Of a DNA stretch of 64,000 bases, positions 1 through 9,868 are shown in pieces. Made by a program: the position numbers and the translations under genes. This stretch comes from Isochrysis galbana (taxonomy: Eukaryota; Haptophyta; Isochrysidales; Isochrysidaceae). Location: positions 4,812,407 through 4,876,406 of the forward strand of contig CM030932.1 of the NCBI GenBank assembly GCA_018136815.1, read 5' to 3'. The notes beneath the pieces were generated by a model. The model ran no database searches. It was not told the DNA's origin and worked only from the letters and a program-made list of their open reading frames with translations. The stretch's first letter is position 1. Each line of letters begins with the position of its first letter.

Positions 1-190
1 TGGCGACCAATCATAAGACTAGAGATTAGTGATGCCGACCATGTAAGGAGGCGGACGAATCCTCGACGCACCTGGACGAATGCCCAAAGATAACCAGCAT
101 TTTAGAAAAACCAAAACTAAACAAAGTGGCTCGTTTCACACCCAGGACTGATGCAGGAGCAGGGGGCAGAGAGGACACATCATTTTATAT
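1..190 (+). pseudogene. LINE C-terminal zinc-knuckle remnant
   Basis: Reading from position 33 gives a Cys-x2-Cys, then ESSTHL, then EC pattern followed by KITSILE and ARFTP. This matches the zinc-knuckle tail of the better preserved copies at 33725-34640 (plus) and 42191-42814 (minus), which share CRLCG, STHL and CP. Such CCHC-like tails close the reverse-transcriptase ORF of many non-LTR retrotransposons. Only this tail is visible here and it decays by about 190, so this is a truncated relic continuing from outside the window. The family assignment rests on the paralogues within this window. Confidence 0.6.
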
Positions 191-204
191 TATTGCCAAT
201 CTTT

Positions 205-560
205 TCAGACTAATCTTATGATTGGTCGCCATGGAGGGAGGCCTCGCGCCCCCCCCACTCTCTCGACTCCCCTCATGGGGGGCGAGAACCATCCACCCCC
301 CTGCGCTGCCTCTTGGCATGCTTGGCATGTAGGGATGTAGGGGGGACTCACCCAGACTGCCCAGACACTCCCTCAGAGCTGGGCACAGATCGCACGCCCT
401 GGCCCGCGCTGGCCAGCTTGTCGCTCTGACCAACCCCTCCTCCCCCTGGGCCCCCCTGATCAGGACCCCCCAGCCAGCTCCAGTCGACCGGCAGGGGCGC
501 GAGAGCCAGCGAGGGAGAGGCCAAGGCTAGGGACTGCCAGTAACTGCTGCTTTTGGAGAG
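205..560. repeat. GC-rich dispersed repeat
   Basis: Starts with an ATTGGTCGCCATGGAG-like stretch also present at about 40392 and 59275, followed by proline-coding C-tracts and a GCCAGCGAGGGAGAGG segment seen again near 32000. Frames through it are low complexity and I see no protein family. It belongs to the interspersed repeat set that recurs through the window. Confidence 0.45.
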
Positions 561-771
561 TGGCAGTTATTGCCTCTAAGAGGACCAGTTAAGTTAACTA
601 GTTGGGGCTCGAGGAGGCAGCTAGTCCGGCAGTTAACTGCTTGGCCCGGGCTCTGCGCTCCGCGCTCCGTGGGGATTTATTTTATAGTTTCTTATAAGCA
701 TACTAAATCCCCTTACGAAGGCGCGGTCGCGCGGTCGCACAGGCGCACGGTGTCGCTGGTCGCAAAAGGGG

Positions 772-1737
772 ATGGCGCCCAAGAAAGCCAACGGAAAGAA
801 TAAGGCAGCGCCAGCGGCGGCAACACGGCCACTGCAGGCCCAAGGCGGGAAGACGAAGCGCACCCCGAGCAGCGCTTTCGACGGCGCCGCAGGCAACGAT
901 ACCTATGAGCCAGAGAAGATCATTGGCGAGCGCAAGGCCAAGGGCGTGACCCAGTGGCTTGTGAAGTGGAAGGGCTACGACACGCGCGACAACACCTGGG
1001 AGCCCATCGAGCACCTCGCGGCCTGCGAAGACATGATCGCCGACTTCAAGGAGCGTGAGAAAACTCGGATCGCCCTGCTAGAGGCGGTAGCTGAAGCCAA
1101 GCGAATCGAGAAGGAGGAGGAGGCGGCAAAGAAAGCTGCGGAAATGGCCGGAGCTGCCGCTGCGGCGAGGCTTGTGGCGCGGCAAGCGGCACAAGAGGGA
1201 GGGGATGACAATGCTATAGTGGACTTGGCGGGCACAGTCGCGCAGGCAAACGCGCACGTGATGCAACGCGCGAGGAGCAGCGGCCAAAAGCGCTCGTCAT
1301 GGGTGTGGGGCGCCTTCGACGACATGGGCTGCGAGAACGGCAAGGCCTGCTGCGTCATGCAGCTTCCCAGCTTTGGAGAATGCGCGCTGCACCGCCCGCA
1401 GAAGAAGCTGGGCGCCCTAGGTATTGACGAGCCATCTTCGCCAACGTCGGAAGCCCCTGGGGTCTGCCAGCCGCGGCATCTTGCTTCTTGTCGTGATCGC
1501 GCGCTTTCCACCATTCGAGGATGTCTATGTCCATGTTTGATACCTTGGGCATCGCCAAGTAGATCTGCAGATCATCCACATCTGCTTCTCCGGTTGCGTC
1601 CGACGGGTCGTTTTTGTCGGACGTTGGGGCCAACGGCATCCCCACAACACTTGACACTGGCGCGCACCGCGGCGAGCAGTTTCGCCGCCATGTGCGGAGG
1701 AGCAAGTGGGGGAGGGGGGAGGGGGGGGGGACAATGA
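772..1737 (+). CDS. Chromodomain/BED-like protein, transposon-derived, probably broken
   Basis: The ORF encodes a basic N-terminus, then a chromodomain at about residues 44-95 with the aromatic-cage pattern (YEPEKIIGER, WLVKWKGY, NTWEP), which in the family binds methylated histone tails. A charged Lys/Glu/Ala helix (about 100-145) follows. Residues about 176-195 (SSWVWGAFD then GKACC) resemble the start of a BED zinc finger, as in hAT transposases. After about 1375 the plus frame loses sense because the DNA is the antisense of a hAT transposase C-terminus (1355-1705 minus). I read the piece as a chromodomain-BED-hAT transposase whose C-terminal part is inverted, so the last third of this ORF is probably not native protein. 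The ATG at 772 is the first in frame. Confidence 0.6.
   Translation: MAPKKANGKNKAAPAAATRPLQAQGGKTKRTPSSAFDGAAGNDTYEPEKIIGERKAKGVTQWLVKWKGYDTRDNTWEPIEHLAACEDMIADFKEREKTRIALLEAVAEAKRIEKEEEAAKKAAEMAGAAAAARLVARQAAQEGGDDNAIVDLAGTVAQANAHVMQRARSSGQKRSSWVWGAFDDMGCENGKACCVMQLPSFGECALHRPQKKLGALGIDEPSSPTSEAPGVCQPRHLASCRDRALSTIRGCLCPCLIPWASPSRSADHPHLLLRLRPTGRFCRTLGPTASPQHLTLARTAASSFAAMCGGASGGGGRGGGQ
1355..1705 (-). pseudogene. hAT transposase C-terminal dimerisation domain remnant
   Basis: The minus frame contains DIDILEWWKARD, then GLPTLAKMARQYL, then RPASSAGG. This is the order of the hAT C-terminal dimerisation region (L-x-W-W, P-x-L-x-x-[LM]-A-x-x-x-L, PASSA). The ERVFS box that normally follows is decayed to AARILQS. 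Only about 115 residues are open and no catalytic core is present. It lies tail-on against the chromodomain/BED frame, so both halves probably come from one element broken by an inversion. Confidence 0.6.
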
Positions 1738-2403
1738 TGCGGGAGGGGGGGCGATATTCATAGTAGGGGGTGCTAAAACAAAACTTCGGAGAGCACCTAC
1801 TTTCTAGTTATATTATATATCTGGATAACAAGGAGCTCAGAGGAGCTAATAGTATCTACTACTAACAAGTTAGTGTTAGTGCTTCAGAGCTAATAGTATC
1901 TAACAAGTTAGCAAATTTCACGAATAGTTTCTAAGTAGATAGCCCCAAACCAAACCTATTCCACACCCTACGAGCCAAGTCGCGTACGTGGTGCTGTTCG
2001 GCCTCTCCTTCGGGGTGCTCGCGGGGGAGGGGCTCATGGTAGGGTGAGACTCCCCGCGGGGGAGGGGAAGAAACCGGAGGCCGGAGGGAAAGGAGACCAA
2101 ATGAAGGCAAGCCGCCTAGATCCCAGCAGGGGCGAGGTTAAGCCCTTACAGAAAGCTTGCTCAAAATCCTGGATAGCTTGATTGGAGAGCTGGTTGATTT
2201 TTACACCAAAGCTTGGCCAAAAGCTTGTCCAAGTGCTGGTCGGATCTAAGGTTCCACCAAAGCTGGGTGGAAAGCGTGTACAACAAAACTCGAATATTCC
2301 TTGCTACACAAGTATATTTCCCCCCCCCCCCCCCCACGCGCCCCCCCCCGCCCCCTCGCCCTTCGCACCCATCGTTGTTTTGGTTTTTGGGAGCGAGCCG
2401 AAA

Positions 2404-2949
2404 TGGGCGACAGACTTGAAGCTCTACTTTCCTTGCATGCCTCTGGGCTCATCTCGATGGATGAGCTGCAGGCTCGGATGCGGCCCATCACGCCAGGCAC
2501 ATCCACCTCTAACACCACCACCGACACGGAGGCTGCACAAGCCCACGGGCACAGCCTTCCCAGCAGTGTGCCGGAGTTCGACAACTCCTCGAGCGACGAG
2601 GAGCAGTGTGAGGTGTGAGGAGGTGCGGGAGGATGACGAGGAGCACAACGGAGATGACCTGATGGAGTTTGCCGACACCGAGAGCACCACCACCGCCGCC
2701 GCCGCCCAGTCGACGCTCGATTCATTTGTCACCAAGCACCTGCCGGCCGCGGCGGAGATCAACAAGAAGCGCAAGGTCTCGCTGTCAAAGTACGTCCCCA
2801 GGAAGGAGCGCAAGCTGTCCAAAATCAATCTCAAGGGCCGCGGCGCTTCAAAGAAGAAGAATGGCGCGCGTGCGAGCGACGTAGCTTCAATACAACAATC
2901 GCGGCCGCGACTAACGACTAACAACTTAACTCGTCTATATACGTTGTAG
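2404..2949 (+). pseudogene. Acidic then basic uncharacterised ORF with one frame break
   Basis: Frame one (2404-2618) begins MGDRLEALLSLHASGLISMDELQ and ends in an acidic run. A second frame (about 2619-2949) continues with acidic residues, a QSTLDSFV stretch, and a Lys/Arg-rich tail. The continuous change from acidic to basic and the matching composition suggest one coding region with a frameshift near 2615. QSTLDSFV loosely resembles a PCNA-interaction (PIP) box; this is speculative. A C-run upstream (about 2320-2350) is typical of repeat edges here. No family recognised. Confidence 0.3.
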
Positions 2950-4330
2950 CCACAGCGCCACAGCAACACAGACAGCAACCCGCTCGTGTTTCGTGTTAGA
3001 GTGTCTCGTATACGTATATAAGATATAAGCGCATGAATGAGTTGAAGGAGGGCTGTATGGGTATGAGTAATGAGTCGCCACCAGGCCACTACACAGCAGT
3101 TGTATGTATTGACCCCTTGCCCGGCGTTCGGTACCCGGCGGCCGGCGGCGCGCCGCCGCGGCGCGCCTGCGCGCCCGAACCGGCTTGAAAGCTTGACAAA
3201 GCTTGATGTTAGCGCCCGAGAACATCAGCAAAGCTTGCCAGTTAACTTGAGCTTGTTTGCATCAGCAAAGCTTGCAACCAGTGCTTCAAGCTTTCTGTAA
3301 GGGCTTAGGCGAGGTGGGAGGTGGAGAGGGCGCAGGCGACGCGGTGCGCCCGCGCAGGGCTCTGTTCTGCATGCCCGGGGGTAACCGTGCCCGGGGAACG
3401 CAGGCGCGCGTCGCACAGCGTGACCTCTGGTGTCTGGTGCTCTTTTGTGGTCGACGTCGATTTCGCACGAGCGCGAAAACGTTTTTGTTTTTGGGTCTGT
3501 GGTCTGTGTACGTGTTGAATGGCGTCGAAAATGTGCATATTTCTTATAAGATTCTGCCTAATATATCCATTTCCAGAGAATACCCTTAAGATCGCGTGAT
3601 AAAACCTCAATCTTCAATCTTGACTTAGTGAATTTTCACCATTAGAAGTTAAAATGCGTGTTTGACCGCCCTACCAGCAAGCTGAGGGTAGCGGGGGGGT
3701 AGCGCACGTTGTCGAGGAGCCCAAAGCGCAACGAATCTGAGGCGAACGAGCCCCAGAAGGGGACACCCAACAGCGCTACCCGAACTCCAGGTGGAACCAA
3801 CGCGCTCCATACGCACCCAGACGGGCACGCATGACAAAACACAAAATAGCAGCACAAAAGGCCTGTCCCTGTCCGGACCCCACGCTCCGAACCAGGCCCT
3901 TGGTAGTGTACCAGGGCCGGACGCCGGAAACCGAAGAAAAAGGAACGAAGGGGGGCAGGGGAAGAGGTGGAGGGAGGGAAGATAAGGGCGGTGTCAATGT
4001 AGTGACGGGAGGACCTGGAACTAGTAGGTTTGTCGCCCAGAATCTTCAGATTTTTTTAGTAGTAGCAAGAGTAGGTATCTTCAAGAGTTTTTTTTTTACC
4101 AAACTTCTCCGGACACAAAGAGCAGAGGCGCGCCGACGGGCCGTCGGAGACTGAAAGGAGACAGTGGCCCAATGGAACCTCTACTCTAGAGCTACAGAAT
4201 AAGGGCCGAGCCGAGGAAGTAGCCGACGAAAATCTGAAGATTCTGGGCTACAAACCTACTACTTTAGTTCCAGGTCCTCCCTTCACTACACTGACACCTC
4301 CCTTCCCTCCCTCCACCTCTTCTTCTCCTC
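2950..4330. repeat. Intergenic repeats including an inverted pair of LINE tails
   Basis: No gene is seen. At 3870-4060 lies a plus-oriented tail (CTCCGAACCAGGCCC ... GGAAACCGAAGAAAAAGGAACG ... CAGAATCTTCAGA) and at 4215-4330 part of the same tail in the other orientation. Matching tails occur at 34610-34800, about 36960-37015, 41755-41875, 42885-42975 and 58960-59150. At 34610 the tail follows a LINE C-terminal coding piece, so it is probably the 3' UTR of that family. Confidence 0.55.
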
Positions 4331-4478
4331 TCTCTCCGACAGTTTCGCCGATGTAAGAGGCGAAAACGCGCGCTGATGTGTAAGGATGAGGCTTCTCTCT
4401 CTTCTCCTGAGGGGAAGAGAGCCCTCGAGCTCCATGAGAGAGACGACCACCACGTGGGCGCATACACACTAGACTCCT

Positions 4479-4484
4479 ATGGAT

Positions 4485-4521
<37 letters not shown>
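4479..4521 (+). repeat. (GA)n microsatellite
   Basis: A near-pure GA dinucleotide run upstream of the ArsJ-like gene. CT-rich stretches continue downstream (about 4680-4790), so this may be part of a pyrimidine/purine-biased promoter or leader region; that role is inference. Confidence 0.8.
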
Positions 4522-4524
<3 letters not shown>

Positions 4525-4790
4525 CCACGTAAAATCACCCATCTTCCCTCCGCCTGCAAGAGAAGAAAAGGATGCCGCTACTTGATACTGTTTACTGCGG
4601 ACGGCACACAGGTTGCTCTTGAGTCAGCTTGTGTGCTGCTGCTTCTTCTCCTAGTACTCTTCACGTAATATATTGTACTCTCTCGGGCTCTCCTCTCCCC
4701 CGCTCCTTTCCAGTCTCGGAGACCGGAACTCAAGCTGATCTCTCTCTCTCTCCGTTGGTAGTCCTTTGCCCCCCTTCCCCCTTCCATTTC

Positions 4791-6458
4791 ATGGCGGTCG
4801 ACGCGCCACCCAGCTCTCCCGAGCCTCTTCCCGCTGCTCAAACCGGAACGGATGATGCTGCTCTGGTTCAGGCCACTGGGCAAGCCCCGTCGGTCTCGCT
4901 CGAGGTGAGCTGTCGGGAAGAGCGCAAGAGGAAGAGGAAGGCAGAACGGAGCGCGCTGCTGCCGTTTGCCGTCATCTCATGCTCATACTTGCTCTTCACT
5001 GTCACGGACGGGGCACTGCGCATGATCGTCTTGCTCCACGCCTACAATCTCAAGTTCTCGGCGCTGCAGGTAGCCATCATGTTTGTACTGTACGAGCTTG
5101 CTGGTGTCTTCACCAATCTGTTCGCAGGAATGGCGGGCGCACGATGGGGCATCAAGTACACGCTAGTCATCGGTCTCTGCCTGCAACTCATCACTTATGG
5201 GCTCCTATTCGCGTGGAATGAGCGGTGGGCACAGGGACAGGCCATCGCCTATGTGACTGTTGTCCAGATGTTTGGCGGAGTTGCAAAGGATCTGACCAAG
5301 TTGGGGGGAAAGACCGTTACCAAGCTCGTCACGCCCGACGAGCAGTCGACCCGACTCTTCAAGCTGGTGTCGCTGCTCACTGGGTGGAAGAATTCGCTCA
5401 AGGGCGTTGGCTACTTCCTCGGCTCGGCCCTTATTCTGGTGTCCTACTACCTCGCGCTCTCTGTCATGCTCGGATTGGTGTTGCTTGCTCTGCCATTTGC
5501 CATCTTTGGCCTTGACCGCAACCTCGGCACGGCCAAAAAGAAAAACGCATCGTTAGGCGAGATTCTCGACCTTAAGAACCAAAATCTCAACTGGCTCAGC
5601 TTGGCGCGCCTCTTCCTCTTCGCTTCAAGAGATTTTTGGTTCGAGGTGCCGCTCCCCTTCTTCCTTCGTGCGCCGTCGTGCACATCAATCGGGCTCCCTT
5701 GCGCCACCGATGGCAGTGACTGCGCACCCGGGACATACTGCTTTGCGTCTACGAATGCGACCGCTGGTGTGTGCGCAAATCTGAACCCTGGTGGTGGCTG
5801 CGGGGGTGTGGCATGGCCTCGTGTGGTCGTTGGGGCTGTGCTTGGTTCGTACATTATCCTCTATGGACAGTTCCAGTCATGGACCCCGCAGCTTGTTACT
5901 AGCCCGTTGAAGCAGACGCCGCCGAACAAGCTGACCGAAGTCCTGTGGGGCCTTCTGAACTGCGTTCCGACGCTGGTGATGGCTATTGTCGCGTGGGATC
6001 TATCCAACGACGCCACGCGTGACCCTGTCGTGATTGGCAGCTGGCTCATCGCAGTGATCGCCAGCTTCGCGCTGATTTTTGCGGTAAACTCCTCGATCCA
6101 CTCCTATCTGGTTGTACACTATGCCAAGAAGGAGAAGGTTGCTGCTTCAGTCGGCTTCTACTACATGTCCAATGCAGTCGGGCGGTTGCTTGGCACCCTC
6201 GGCTCCGGCCTGATATACACATATGTTGGGGAGGATATTGGCCCCCTAGCTGGGAGCGATGGGCTGCGCGGGCTCGCAGCATGCTTCGTGGCGGGGACCA
6301 TCTCAAGCTTGCTAGCAGCCGGGATCACGATGCGCATCGAGGACCAGCAGGCCGGTGTGCGTTGCGGCCCCATAATATGTGTCAGGCCGAGCACACTGTC
6401 TCCTCGACCTTCAGAGAAGCTGGACCAGGCCGGCACTGTGGAACCAGCCACCTCCTGA
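4791..6458 (+). CDS. arsJ: ArsJ-family MFS transporter (organoarsenical efflux-like)
   Basis: Predicted 555-residue multi-helix membrane protein without introns. It carries the ArsJ pattern: TDGALRMIVLLH in the first helix, YELAGVFTNLFAG, GVAKDLTKLGGK, then WKNSLKGVGYFLG and LARLFLFASRDFWF. Bacterial ArsJ exports 1-arseno-3-phosphoglycerate made by an arsenate-using GAPDH; no GAPDH gene is in this window, so the substrate is inferred from family. Relative to bacterial ArsJ there is an added basic N-terminus (about residues 1-55, KRKRK) and a Cys-rich insert of about 45 residues (about 295-340, six Cys: SC, LPC, DC, YC, VC, GC) between two helices, probably a disulphide-bonded lumenal or external loop. 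Start chosen at the ATG after the CT-rich leader; an in-frame GTG/ATG at 4629 would add low-complexity residues. Alternative: another MFS carrier. The motif match makes ArsJ likely. Confidence 0.8.
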   Translation: MAVDAPPSSPEPLPAAQTGTDDAALVQATGQAPSVSLEVSCREERKRKRKAERSALLPFAVISCSYLLFTVTDGALRMIVLLHAYNLKFSALQVAIMFVLYELAGVFTNLFAGMAGARWGIKYTLVIGLCLQLITYGLLFAWNERWAQGQAIAYVTVVQMFGGVAKDLTKLGGKTVTKLVTPDEQSTRLFKLVSLLTGWKNSLKGVGYFLGSALILVSYYLALSVMLGLVLLALPFAIFGLDRNLGTAKKKNASLGEILDLKNQNLNWLSLARLFLFASRDFWFEVPLPFFLRAPSCTSIGLPCATDGSDCAPGTYCFASTNATAGVCANLNPGGGCGGVAWPRVVVGAVLGSYIILYGQFQSWTPQLVTSPLKQTPPNKLTEVLWGLLNCVPTLVMAIVAWDLSNDATRDPVVIGSWLIAVIASFALIFAVNSSIHSYLVVHYAKKEKVAASVGFYYMSNAVGRLLGTLGSGLIYTYVGEDIGPLAGSDGLRGLAACFVAGTISSLLAAGITMRIEDQQAGVRCGPIICVRPSTLSPRPSEKLDQAGTVEPATS

Positions 6459-7131
6459 CCACTATGATCTCCACTATGACTACACGGATCAGCACATTAA
6501 GCCCACGTGCCATCGAATGTCCCTTGGTTGGGGCAGTTTTGTTTTGCAACTCCAGGACTCCAGGCCCGTATGTTACTAGTAGTACCATACAAAGATGTCC
6601 CTGAAGATTCGGGGCTGTCGTTCAAGTCTGGCACGGCCCAATATACCACTACTGTGACACCGCCCTCATGTCTTATGTCCCCTATTATAATTACTATTAC
6701 TCCCACCCTTTCCGACTAAGTTATAGCTTAGTGCAGCATGGGGAAGCGCCTGGCGCCCTCCCCCTTAGGCTCCAATTCCCCTCCGGGGGACGTGTCGGTC
6801 GTCCCCATGCTCCATGCTCTGCCATTTGGCATTGACCGCTGGGCATCCATCAATACCACCCAAACCCCTAGTGGCTAGTGGCTGGTGGGCTCGGGTCGCG
6901 AGCCGCACTCCGCACGCCCGTGCTGGGGCCTTGCCCTTCTGCACTCGAGCTGACTCCCCCCATCCCCCCCATCCCTAGTCGCCAGGCATACATGGGCCCC
7001 TGAACGGCACCCATGACCGGCGAGGCGAGCGTGGGCGAGATGGGAAAGGTAAGGGGGGTTAGGGGCTGAGCCCCAGTCTCCACTGCTCCACTGCCTCCTG
7101 AGCAGCCTCTGCTGGCCCTCTGGCCTCTGCC
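6459..7131. other. Intergenic, no gene seen
   Basis: Mixed-composition sequence with short overlapping frames lacking recognisable domains. From about 6860 it becomes C-rich repeat-like DNA resembling the other GC-rich interspersed repeats. Nothing else can be supported. Confidence 0.4.
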
Positions 7132-7237
7132 TACCAACCTAGAAGTACCTGAGCTTCACCGTGTGGCCGCAGCCGGCGAAGGACCTGGAAATAAGAGCCT
7201 GGAAATCGCATCATCTAAGATGAATGCGACAGTCACT
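7132..7237 (+). repeat. 106-bp direct repeat, copy 1
   Basis: Begins TACCAACCTAGAAGTACCTG and ends with GATGAATGCGACA. A near-identical copy lies at 9467-9572, same orientation, 2.3 kb away. The two could be ends of one element or two copies of a short interspersed repeat; the interval holds a minisatellite and another repeat copy rather than a clear transposon. Confidence 0.7.
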
Positions 7238-7268
7238 CACTAGGGGTTGCGGAGGGCACCATCTGTAA

Positions 7269-7468
7269 TGCCGCCGCGCCCGCGAAGAGCAGCGGAGGGT
7301 CCGCCGCGCCCGCGAAGAAGCGGAGGGTCCGCCGCGCCCGCGAAGAAGCGGAGGGTCCGCCGCGCCCGCGAAGAAGCGGAGGGTCCGCCGCGCCCGCGAA
7401 GAAGCGGAGGGTCCGCCGCGCCCGCGAAGAAGCGGAGGGTCCGCCGCGCCCGCGAAGAAGCGGAGGGG
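7269..7468 (+). repeat. 28-bp GC-rich minisatellite
   Basis: About seven tandem copies of a 28-bp unit containing GCCGCGCCCGCGAAGAAGCG. Because 28 is not a multiple of three, each copy shifts frame, so any frame reads three successive peptides (PPRPRRSGG, SAAPAKKRR, VRRAREEAEG) that recur every 84 bp. Both strands stay open through the array, making it a source of spurious ORFs. Confidence 0.85.
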
Positions 7469-7469
7469 C

Positions 7470-7959
7470 TATGGCGTTCAATAGTTCCTCCATGGTGATT
7501 CTCCCCTCTATTGCATCTTTATCCCGCGTATTCATGGGGTGTGTTTCCATCACCGCCTCCAAGTCGCGGTCTCTCTCGTTTTGTCCCCATTGGGGTCCTG
7601 CCTGTGATGGTGCCGGGCCAGCCCCTCGCGCCGGAGCGCGAGGGCGGTATCGCGGCTGTGTAAGGGCCGGGCGGCCGGGCCCGGAGGCCTCCCTTGTTGG
7701 AGCGTCCGTCTTGTGTGGTGTGGGTGGTGTGGCTGTGGGTTGTGCTGAAGATGTGTTGCTTGCTGGCTGCTGCCAGCATGGCGGCCTTGTTCGTGGCGTT
7801 CGTGGTGATGCGCGGGCTTGGCTCGCCGGCTCCTGTGCCCACCTGATTGGGGGGGTCGTCCTGGCGCGGTCGCTTCGGCGACAGCGGCGTGTCTTTCATT
7901 GCTTCGTCCATCTCGGCGAGGGCGGCGGCAGCGAGGGAGGGCGACAGCGCGCGCTCCAT
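7470..7959 (-). CDS. Uncharacterised ORF, possibly retroelement gag/ORF1 start
   Basis: The minus frame starts MERALSPSLAAAALAEMDEAM and runs about 146 residues (7959-7519). An overlapping frame then continues with NTRDKDAIEGRITMEELLNAI (7562 down to about 7470) before the minisatellite. The change of frame over a shared stretch could be a programmed or accidental frameshift. Composition (Pro/Arg/Thr-rich, then a charged helix) resembles an ORF1/gag leader, but I recognise no domain. Confidence 0.25.
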
Positions 7960-8439
7960 GACCCTATCAGTTTACTGATAGTTGACCCCAAATCCCCGAT
8001 AACCCAAACACGTCGCGAGAGACGGAGAGAGAGAGCGAGAGAGAGAGAGCGAGAGAGAGAGAGGGACTCCGCAGCGACGGCCGGAGCGTGTCTCCCTTGT
8101 AACTTCCCACATAGCGGAGAGTCCGAAGGGGAGCGTCATGTCGCGCGACCACGGCGATCACTTTGGATATAGATCGCAACGAGATATCTTCGCGACGCAA
8201 GAAATCTTGCCGTTGAGCGTGAACCTTCTAGACGCTTCTAACGAACAACCCTGAGTAGCAACCAAGGGGAAGAAACACCAAAGGGGCCAAGGGCTTGCAT
8301 GTAACTTGCATCAAGGGGAAAGATTCCCTCACCTAAGAAGCGAACCTACACCGATCTCCAAGAGGAGATGGCAAATTAAACCTCAAATCTCGAGTGGATA
8401 GAGCAACCGACTCGCTCGCCAAAAACCTTGACCGAGAAG

Positions 8440-9150
8440 AAATTAAAATTAAACCTTTTAATAGTCTCACCGCGCACGCGGCCGTGGACCCTCTACTTTC
8501 TACTCACGAAGGAAAACTTTCTACACCCCCACTCCCCCGGCCCTTCTTTCTCCCCCCGCCATAAGGCGGCTCCCCCCGTGCACTACTAGGGGGATAGGGG
8601 TGAAGGGCTTAGATATGGTCCGGTGGCCCGCGCCTCCCCCCGGTGATCATTCCCCCCCCTTCCTCCTGTGCCTCCGAGTGGGCGGCCGACTCTGTCCCGA
8701 CTTATCCTGTAAACAGGAGCGGGACTTACCGATTTTTCGGTGGGCGGAGCTCTCGCTCCGCCCACCCCCTTCTCCGCGCTCTCTCTCCCCTCTCCTGCGG
8801 CACGCGCGATGGCGCGCCTGCGGCAAGCCTCCAGCTGCCCTCTGGCGGCCCCTGGAGGCTCCTGAAGGCCAGCTCAGGGGGCAGAGGAGGCTGGGGCTGG
8901 GCCCTGGCCTCGCCTGCCTCCCCCTCGCTGGCGCTCCTAAGCCTCTGGAGCCCCCACGCTGCACCTGTCTGCCTGGCTCGACCAGGGGGGGGGGGGGGGG
9001 GGGGTCGTTGGAGCAATAGGCTGGCCACGAGGGGCCAGGATGGGCGAATGGGGCGAGCCTGTGGGGAAGGGAGTGGATCAGTAGGGCAGTGGCCTCCTGG
9101 CAAGCCATCAGGCATGCCAGGAGGATGGGTGGTTCCGAACGCCAACGCAA
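8440..9150 (-). repeat. Interspersed retroelement-like repeat, related to 20622-21372
   Basis: Shares with 20622-21372 a tail reading (plus strand) TTTTAATAGTCTCACCGC, then CACGCGGCCGTG, CTCTACTTTCTACTCACG, ACACCCCCACTCCCCCGGCCC, a GGACTTACCGATTTTTC segment, and a 3' block ending GCATGCCAGGAGGATGGGTGGTTCC. A reverse-complement fragment lies at about 23970-24095. The copy at 20622 is bounded by a 17-bp target duplication, so this family moves by retrotransposition-like insertion; its 3' end is on the left, i.e. the minus strand. Confidence 0.7.
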
Positions 9151-9466
9151 ACGCCAAACGCGAGGATTCAACGAAACCCTAACCAGGCTAAGCAGAACCT
9201 ACGAAGAACGGGCCTGGACGACAACGAAGGTTAGCAAGTCCCAAGAAAGAACCGGAACCCAACAAGAAACGACAAGCCCTGCAAGAAGCTAAATAAGCCT
9301 CCTCAAGGTAACCCGAGAGCCTGAGACAAGCGCGCAGCGAGCGACAGGCGACCTGGCTCCTTTGGGACAAGATTGCCCGAAAGGAGGAAACCTGGAATCT
9401 AGACCTGACAAACAAGCTAGAATGAACGAAACGAGAACTCGAATTCTAGATCGCTAGGGACGACCC

Positions 9467-9572
9467 CTACCAACCTAGATGTACCTGAGCTTCACCGTGT
9501 GGCCGCACGGCGGAGGACCTGGAAATAGGAGCCTAGAAATCGCATCATCTAGGATGAATGCGACATGCGATC
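9467..9572 (+). repeat. 106-bp direct repeat, copy 2
   Basis: Second copy of the 7132-7237 repeat, with a handful of substitutions and small indels (GCCGCACGGCGGAGG instead of GCCGCAGCCGGCGAAGG). Confidence 0.7.
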
Positions 9573-9648
9573 GATCATTATAGGTCACCCACGGCAAACA
9601 TCGCAACACACAGAAACAACGAGACCCAGGAACAATTTTAAGATAAAC

Positions 9649-9868
9649 AGGTCACCCAGTGGCACAGGAGGGAGCTGAGAACACGCCGCTGAGGACAGGT
9701 GCACCCCGCTCCGCTCGGACCCCCCACATGACCCGAGCCCCTAACTAAGTAGAGCACGAGGGGAGCTGCCGCAAGGCGGGGAATGAGGGTGAGGAAGGGA
9801 AGGGGGCGTGGCTACGAGTGAAGTGATTCAGTGCCACGGGTGAGGCGAGAACATTAAAAGGTTTTCTT
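9649..9868 (+). repeat. SINE-like element, copy A
   Basis: About 220 bp from GGTCACCCAGTGGCAC to a tail GGCGAGAACATTAAAAGG followed by T/C-rich DNA. A second copy at 17768-17997 matches along its length (CACCCAGCGGCAC, GGTGCACCCCGCT, AGAGCACAAGGGGAGCTGCC, TATTAAAAGG). No coding capacity. Its tail is shared with the longer repeats ending at 8455, 20635, 24165, 40355 and 41880, as expected for a SINE that uses a partner LINE's machinery. A and B boxes are not obvious. Confidence 0.6.

Noticed and set aside
7132-9572. LTR retrotransposon bounded by the 106-bp direct repeats
   Set aside because: The repeats lack TG...CA ends and the interval has no gag-pol, only a minisatellite and another repeat copy.
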